Shown here: positions 60,939-64,000 of the stretch, piece by piece
How positions within the stretch are numbered: the first letter of the stretch is position 1
How the letters are laid out: every line of letters starts with the position of its first letter
Assembly: GCA_017533915.1 (NCBI GenBank)
Contig: JAFWHX010000018.1
Coordinates: 1-64,000 of the forward strand
DNA length: 64,000 bases
Direction of reading: 5' to 3'
Origin: Eubacterium sp.
GTDB taxonomy: Bacteria; Bacillota; Clostridia; Peptostreptococcales; Anaerovoracaceae
The notes under the pieces: model-generated
Databases searched by the model: none
What the model saw: only the letters and a program-made list of their open reading frames with translations
What the model was told of the DNA's origin: nothing
Translations under genes and position numbers: made by a program

Positions 60939-62355
60939 CGCTTTTATAAATGACACGCGCACGTTCTATAAGTGCGCTGTGTTCGTTAGGTATCTCGCCC
61001 GCAATGACTTCGTCTATAAGTGCCGACAGGATGCGTCCCACTTCTTTTCCGGACTTCAGGCCTGCCTCCTTTGCAGCTCTGCCGTCATCACCTTCGTTTT
61101 CTCTCCCGGCTGCAGTTCTGTCAGCATCACCGTCGCTGTCTCTCCCGGCAGCGGCTCTCTGTGAGATCACCTCATCGTTCAGCAGGTCATCTCCTGTTAT
61201 ATCAAGCTGGGCACGGGAGTAGCACCTGCCCTGTTCGACTATCCCGCCGATTATCCCGAAGAGCTTCTCAGTAGCACTGTCGGACAGCTTTCCGCAAAGG
61301 CTGCGCACGCTTATGCCGTCCATCATGATATCCGGCACATCTTCATACGGAAACCTGTCGGCAAGCTTTCTCATCTCAAGAAGGACGACCAGCTCTTCAG
61401 GCAGGATCTTCTTTGCGGCCGTTTCCTTTATCGCCGACGCCAGTTTTATCGTATCGTTATCATATTTCATTTTCCGGAGAGCTCCACGGAACGCATCTAT
61501 ATCTGTTTCCGGAACTGCTCCGAAAAGATCGCTCGCGAAGCTGAACAGGCCCATCTGCTCGCCGTCGTCCGGGACATCCAGAAGAAGCGCCAGCCTCAGG
61601 GGAAGAGGATCAGGAGCATGCTCGAGCGACTTCACTGCTTTCCTGTCGATTATGCGAGCACCGGAAAACGAGATCACCTCATTCAGCTCATGCCTGTAGG
61701 CTTTTACAGCATAGGCAGCATAGGCCCCTGTGATGAGCTTATCCATTTCTTCCCTGATCCGTTCTGCAGATGCCCTGCTTACTGTATGCGCAAGTGTTTT
61801 TACAGCCTGCGCCGTTCTGGGCTCTATCATGAATCCGAGCGTACCTGCGAATCGTACAGCTCTGAGTATCCTGAGCGAATCCTCGGCAAATCTCTCTTCA
61901 GGAGCGCCGACCGCTTTGATGATCCTGCTATGAATATCCTCAAGACCTCCATACTCGTCGATAAGGCCTTTGCTCGGGGAATATGCCAGCGCATTCATCG
62001 TAAAGTCACGCCTTGCGAGATCGACTTTGATGTCTTTGCTGAAGGTGACGGAATCGGGATGGCGCCCATCGGAATATGTCCCGTCCGAACGGAACGTCGT
62101 GATCTCATACGGCTCGCCGTCCATCAGGACGGTGACAGTGCCGTGCTTTATCCCTGTCTCTATCACTTTATATCCACTGAAGCATTCCTTCGTTTCCTCC
62201 GGCGTCGCTGAAGTCGTGATATCCCAGTCGTGCGGCTTTCTTCCCATCAGAATATCGCGGACACAGCCTCCGACGACGTATGCGTCAAAGCCTGCCCGCG
62301 CAAGCATCCTGAGTATCTTATCGACTTTGTTCGGAACGTTCAGAAAATAATCCAT
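60925..62355 (-). CDS. cca: CCA tRNA nucleotidyltransferase
   Basis: A 476-residue class II nucleotidyltransferase with VVGGCVRDILMGRKPHDWDITT (DxD metal site), RRDFTMNA and GRILRAVRF-like segments. It adds CCA to tRNA 3' ends. The ATG at 62355 gives the family start; a longer frame adds 30 unrelated residues. No ribosome site precedes it, and a TATAAT lies seven bases upstream. An Arg/Asp/Gly-rich insertion with an internal duplication (AAAGRDSDGDAD, TAAGRENEGDDG) is found near the C-terminus. Confidence 0.93.
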   Translation of the reverse strand: MDYFLNVPNKVDKILRMLARAGFDAYVVGGCVRDILMGRKPHDWDITTSATPEETKECFSGYKVIETGIKHGTVTVLMDGEPYEITTFRSDGTYSDGRHPDSVTFSKDIKVDLARRDFTMNALAYSPSKGLIDEYGGLEDIHSRIIKAVGAPEERFAEDSLRILRAVRFAGTLGFMIEPRTAQAVKTLAHTVSRASAERIREEMDKLITGAYAAYAVKAYRHELNEVISFSGARIIDRKAVKSLEHAPDPLPLRLALLLDVPDDGEQMGLFSFASDLFGAVPETDIDAFRGALRKMKYDNDTIKLASAIKETAAKKILPEELVVLLEMRKLADRFPYEDVPDIMMDGISVRSLCGKLSDSATEKLFGIIGGIVEQGRCYSRAQLDITGDDLLNDEVISQRAAAGRDSDGDADRTAAGRENEGDDGRAAKEAGLKSGKEVGRILSALIDEVIAGEIPNEHSALIERARVIYKSDILV

Positions 62356-62361
62356 GTGTGT

Positions 62362-62370
62362 ATTATACCA
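62362..62370 (-). promoter_or_regulatory. Extended -10 promoter of cca, probably giving a leaderless mRNA
   Basis: On the minus strand TGGTATAAT (62370 to 62362) is a full extended -10. Six bases (ACACAC) separate it from the A of the ATG, the expected transcription start. No -35 match or ribosome site is visible. Confidence 0.65.
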
Positions 62371-62380
62371 CAGAAAAAGC

Positions 62381-62400
62381 GCTCCCGCATTCGCAGGAGC
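62381..62400 (-). terminator. Intrinsic terminator after the thiolase gene
   Basis: GCTCCTGC and GCGGGAGC pair on the minus strand around GAAT with one G-T pair, and TTTTT follows within two bases. Bases 62401-62512 hold no other feature I can support. Confidence 0.75.
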
Positions 62401-62512
62401 GCCTCGATAAGCACTTCCGGTCGTAACGCATATGCCTGGCGGCACTTACCTTCGCCTACATGTGAGGTTCAGCTGAGCGCCTGCCTCACGGTATCAGTGC
62501 ATATACGACTTA

Positions 62513-63703
62513 CTATTCAGCCTTCTCTACGATGACTGCTGTTCCCATGCCGCCTCCGATGCAGAGTGTAGCAAGGCCCTTCTTAGCTTCAGGTCTCTTG
62601 TTCAGCTCATAGATCAGAGTGATGAGGATACGGCATCCGGATGCTCCGATTGGATGTCCAAGAGCAATAGCTCCGCCGTTTACGTTCAGCTTCTCAGGAT
62701 CAAATCCGAGATCCTTGCCTACTGCTACTGACTGAGCTGCGAAAGCTTCGTTTGCTTCATAGAGATCCATGTCGTCGATCGTGAGGCCAGCCTTTTCCAG
62801 AGCTTTTCTGGAAGCTGGAACAGGTCCGATACCCATGATTGAAGGATCAACACCAGCTGATGCATAAGAAACGATCTTGGCAAGAGGCTTGATTCCAAGC
62901 TCTTTAGCCTTGTCAGCTGACATAACTACTACAGCTGCTCCTGAATCGTTGATTCCGGAAGCGTTTCCAGCTGTAACAACTCCGCCGTCCTTCTTGAATG
63001 CAGGCTTCAGCTTAGCAAGAGCTTCTGCTGTAGCGCCGAATCTTGGGAATTCGTCTGTATCGAATACGATCGGATCACCCTTTCTCTGAGGAATCGTTAC
63101 AGGAACGATCTCATCCTTGAACTTGCCTGCCTTGATAGCAGCTTCTGCCTTGTTCTGTGAAGCAAGTGCAAATGCGTCAAGCTCTTCTCTTGTGAGGCCG
63201 TATTTCTCAGCAACGTTCTCAGCTGTGATACCCATGTGATAATTGTTGTAAACATCCCACAGTCCATCATTTACCATCATGTCTACTGCAGGTGTATTGA
63301 ACATTCTTGCTCCCCATCTCATGTTAGGAAGAGCATATCCTGTCATTGACATATTTTCTGCGCCGCCGGCTACGATGATGTCAGCATCTCCAGCTTTGAT
63401 GATCTGAGCTGCGAGCTCTACTGCTCTGAGGCCAGATCCGCAGACCTTGTTGATCGTCATTGCAGGAACCTCGATAGGAAGGCCTGCGCCGAGTGACATC
63501 TGTCTTGCAACGTTCTGTCCGAGTCCGCCCTGGAGTACATCACCCATGATGACTTCTTCTACATCCTCAGGCTTGATCCCAGCCTGCTCAATGGCGCCCT
63601 TGATAGCGACAGCACCGAGTTCCTTAGCCGGTACGTTCTTCAGTGTTCCACCATAAGAACCGATCGCCGTTCTCTTGGCGCCAACTATTACTACTTCTTT
63701 CAT
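62513..63703 (-). CDS. thlA: Acetyl-CoA acetyltransferase (thiolase)
   Basis: A 396-residue thiolase: [10 protein letters not shown], active-site Cys in [16 protein letters not shown] and CIGGGMGTA. It condenses two acetyl-CoA to acetoacetyl-CoA, the entry to butyrate-type fermentation, or runs in reverse. The ATG at 63703 lies nine bases after AGGAGG and is preferred to the ATG at 63709, which is too close. It is monocistronic; the partners of the pathway are not in the window. Confidence 0.96.
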   Translation of the reverse strand: MKEVVIVGAKRTAIGSYGGTLKNVPAKELGAVAIKGAIEQAGIKPEDVEEVIMGDVLQGGLGQNVARQMSLGAGLPIEVPAMTINKVCGSGLRAVELAAQIIKAGDADIIVAGGAENMSMTGYALPNMRWGARMFNTPAVDMMVNDGLWDVYNNYHMGITAENVAEKYGLTREELDAFALASQNKAEAAIKAGKFKDEIVPVTIPQRKGDPIVFDTDEFPRFGATAEALAKLKPAFKKDGGVVTAGNASGINDSGAAVVVMSADKAKELGIKPLAKIVSYASAGVDPSIMGIGPVPASRKALEKAGLTIDDMDLYEANEAFAAQSVAVGKDLGFDPEKLNVNGGAIALGHPIGASGCRILITLIYELNKRPEAKKGLATLCIGGGMGTAVIVEKAE

Positions 63704-63776
63704 AACCATTTCCCTCCTTGGTTCATAAAGCCACTAAACTGGCTGGTTGATCAACAATTAAAGATAGTAATGGAAT

Positions 63777-63798
63777 CAAGAAATTTGTTAATTTCTTG
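63777..63798. promoter_or_regulatory. Perfect 9-bp dyad upstream of thlA, candidate operator
   Basis: CAAGAAATT (63777-63785), TGTT, AATTTCTTG (63790-63798) is a perfect inverted repeat about 75 bases before the start codon. It does not match the Rex consensus. The protein that would bind it is unknown. Confidence 0.55.
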
Positions 63799-63842
63799 TC
63801 GAGTTTATTCTACTGCGAGCAATATTAAAAATCAATACCTTT

Positions 63843-64000
63843 TTACTCTGGAACACGGCGGTTCTGCCCGTTTTCATCCTGCTCTCCGGAATCGGCATGA
63901 GCCGAGAGCTCGAGCCCCCATGACGCGACCTTGCTGATCATGTCGTGCGCTGTGTAGTCGAACTGGAGCGGTGTGATGGATACATAGTTGTCCCACGTCG
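63843..64000 (-). CDS. surE: SurE 5'/3'-nucleotidase, C-terminal fragment
   Basis: The last 52 codons of a frame entering from the right edge. TWDNYVSITPLQFDYTAH is the conserved SurE C-terminal segment. SurE removes phosphate from nucleoside monophosphates. The remaining part is outside the window. Its stop is about 130 bases from the thlA start. Confidence 0.85.
   Translation of the reverse strand, partial: TWDNYVSITPLQFDYTAHDMISKVASWGLELSAHADSGEQDENGQNRRVPE

Noticed and set aside
63777-63798. Rex operator
   Set aside because: The arms do not give TTGTTAA-N4-TTAACAA.

Overview
The window looks like a chromosomal segment of a mid-GC, strictly anaerobic member of the Clostridia. The clearest lineage marker is the SCIFF peptide with its radical-SAM maturase (47.2-48.9 kb). 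A class III (glycyl-radical) ribonucleotide reductase, a thiolase, a SAM-I riboswitch on metK and direct AsnRS and GlnRS genes agree with this. I cannot place it below class level. Most genes lie on the minus strand; the plus-strand blocks are 18.1-27.8 kb and 41.7-44.4 kb.

Layout. 0-5.4 kb is visibly AT-rich and holds two cell-surface proteins (a GLUG-like repeat protein cut by the window edge and a BspA-like leucine-rich-repeat protein) with a small HEPN-like protein between them. 5.6-13.1 kb is one compact minus-strand operon: PASTA Ser/Thr kinase, FHA-FtsK/EssC-like ATPase, a LytTR protein with a degenerate receiver, two unknown proteins and two WXG100-size proteins. It looks like a kinase-coupled type VII secretion-like locus without the usual membrane partners. 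13.2-18 kb carries an orphan MetQ lipoprotein, RadA and an EF-G-like GTPase. 18.1-24.4 kb (plus) has AsnRS, two unknown proteins, a repeat-rich tract, and a YtrA-type GntR/ABC operon with a strong operator. 24.5-27.8 kb is an NrdR-controlled nrdG-nrdD operon whose NrdD carries a fused redoxin.

27.9-41.5 kb (minus) contains a flavin-type oxidase, a PurF-like protein without its nucleophile, a metallophosphoesterase, SppA, a cytidylate-kinase-like protein, a heterodimeric ABC exporter, a tocopherol-cyclase-like protein, aspartate kinase and riboswitch-controlled metK. 41.6-44.4 kb (plus) has an unknown protein, a DnaA-box cluster and AlaX. 44.4-64 kb (minus) has a tail-anchored coiled-coil protein, an RluB-type synthase, scfB/scfA, an mtnA-scpA-scpB-aroK operon, a WecA/TagO transferase, dCMP deaminase, a nucleoside phosphorylase-family enzyme, truA, a threonine-aldolase-family enzyme, an orphan prepilin peptidase, glnS, cca, thl and the end of surE.

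The most unusual things are: (1) two distant arrays, at 21.48-21.92 and 57.0-57.7 kb, of exactly 93-bp units that each fold into a long hairpin, in two subfamilies whose stems differ by matched changes in both arms; (2) the kinase/FHA-FtsK/WXG100 locus; (3) a DnaA-box cluster away from dnaA; (4) a paired NrdR-box promoter driving a redoxin-fused NrdD. All calls come from reading the sequence; no database search was run.
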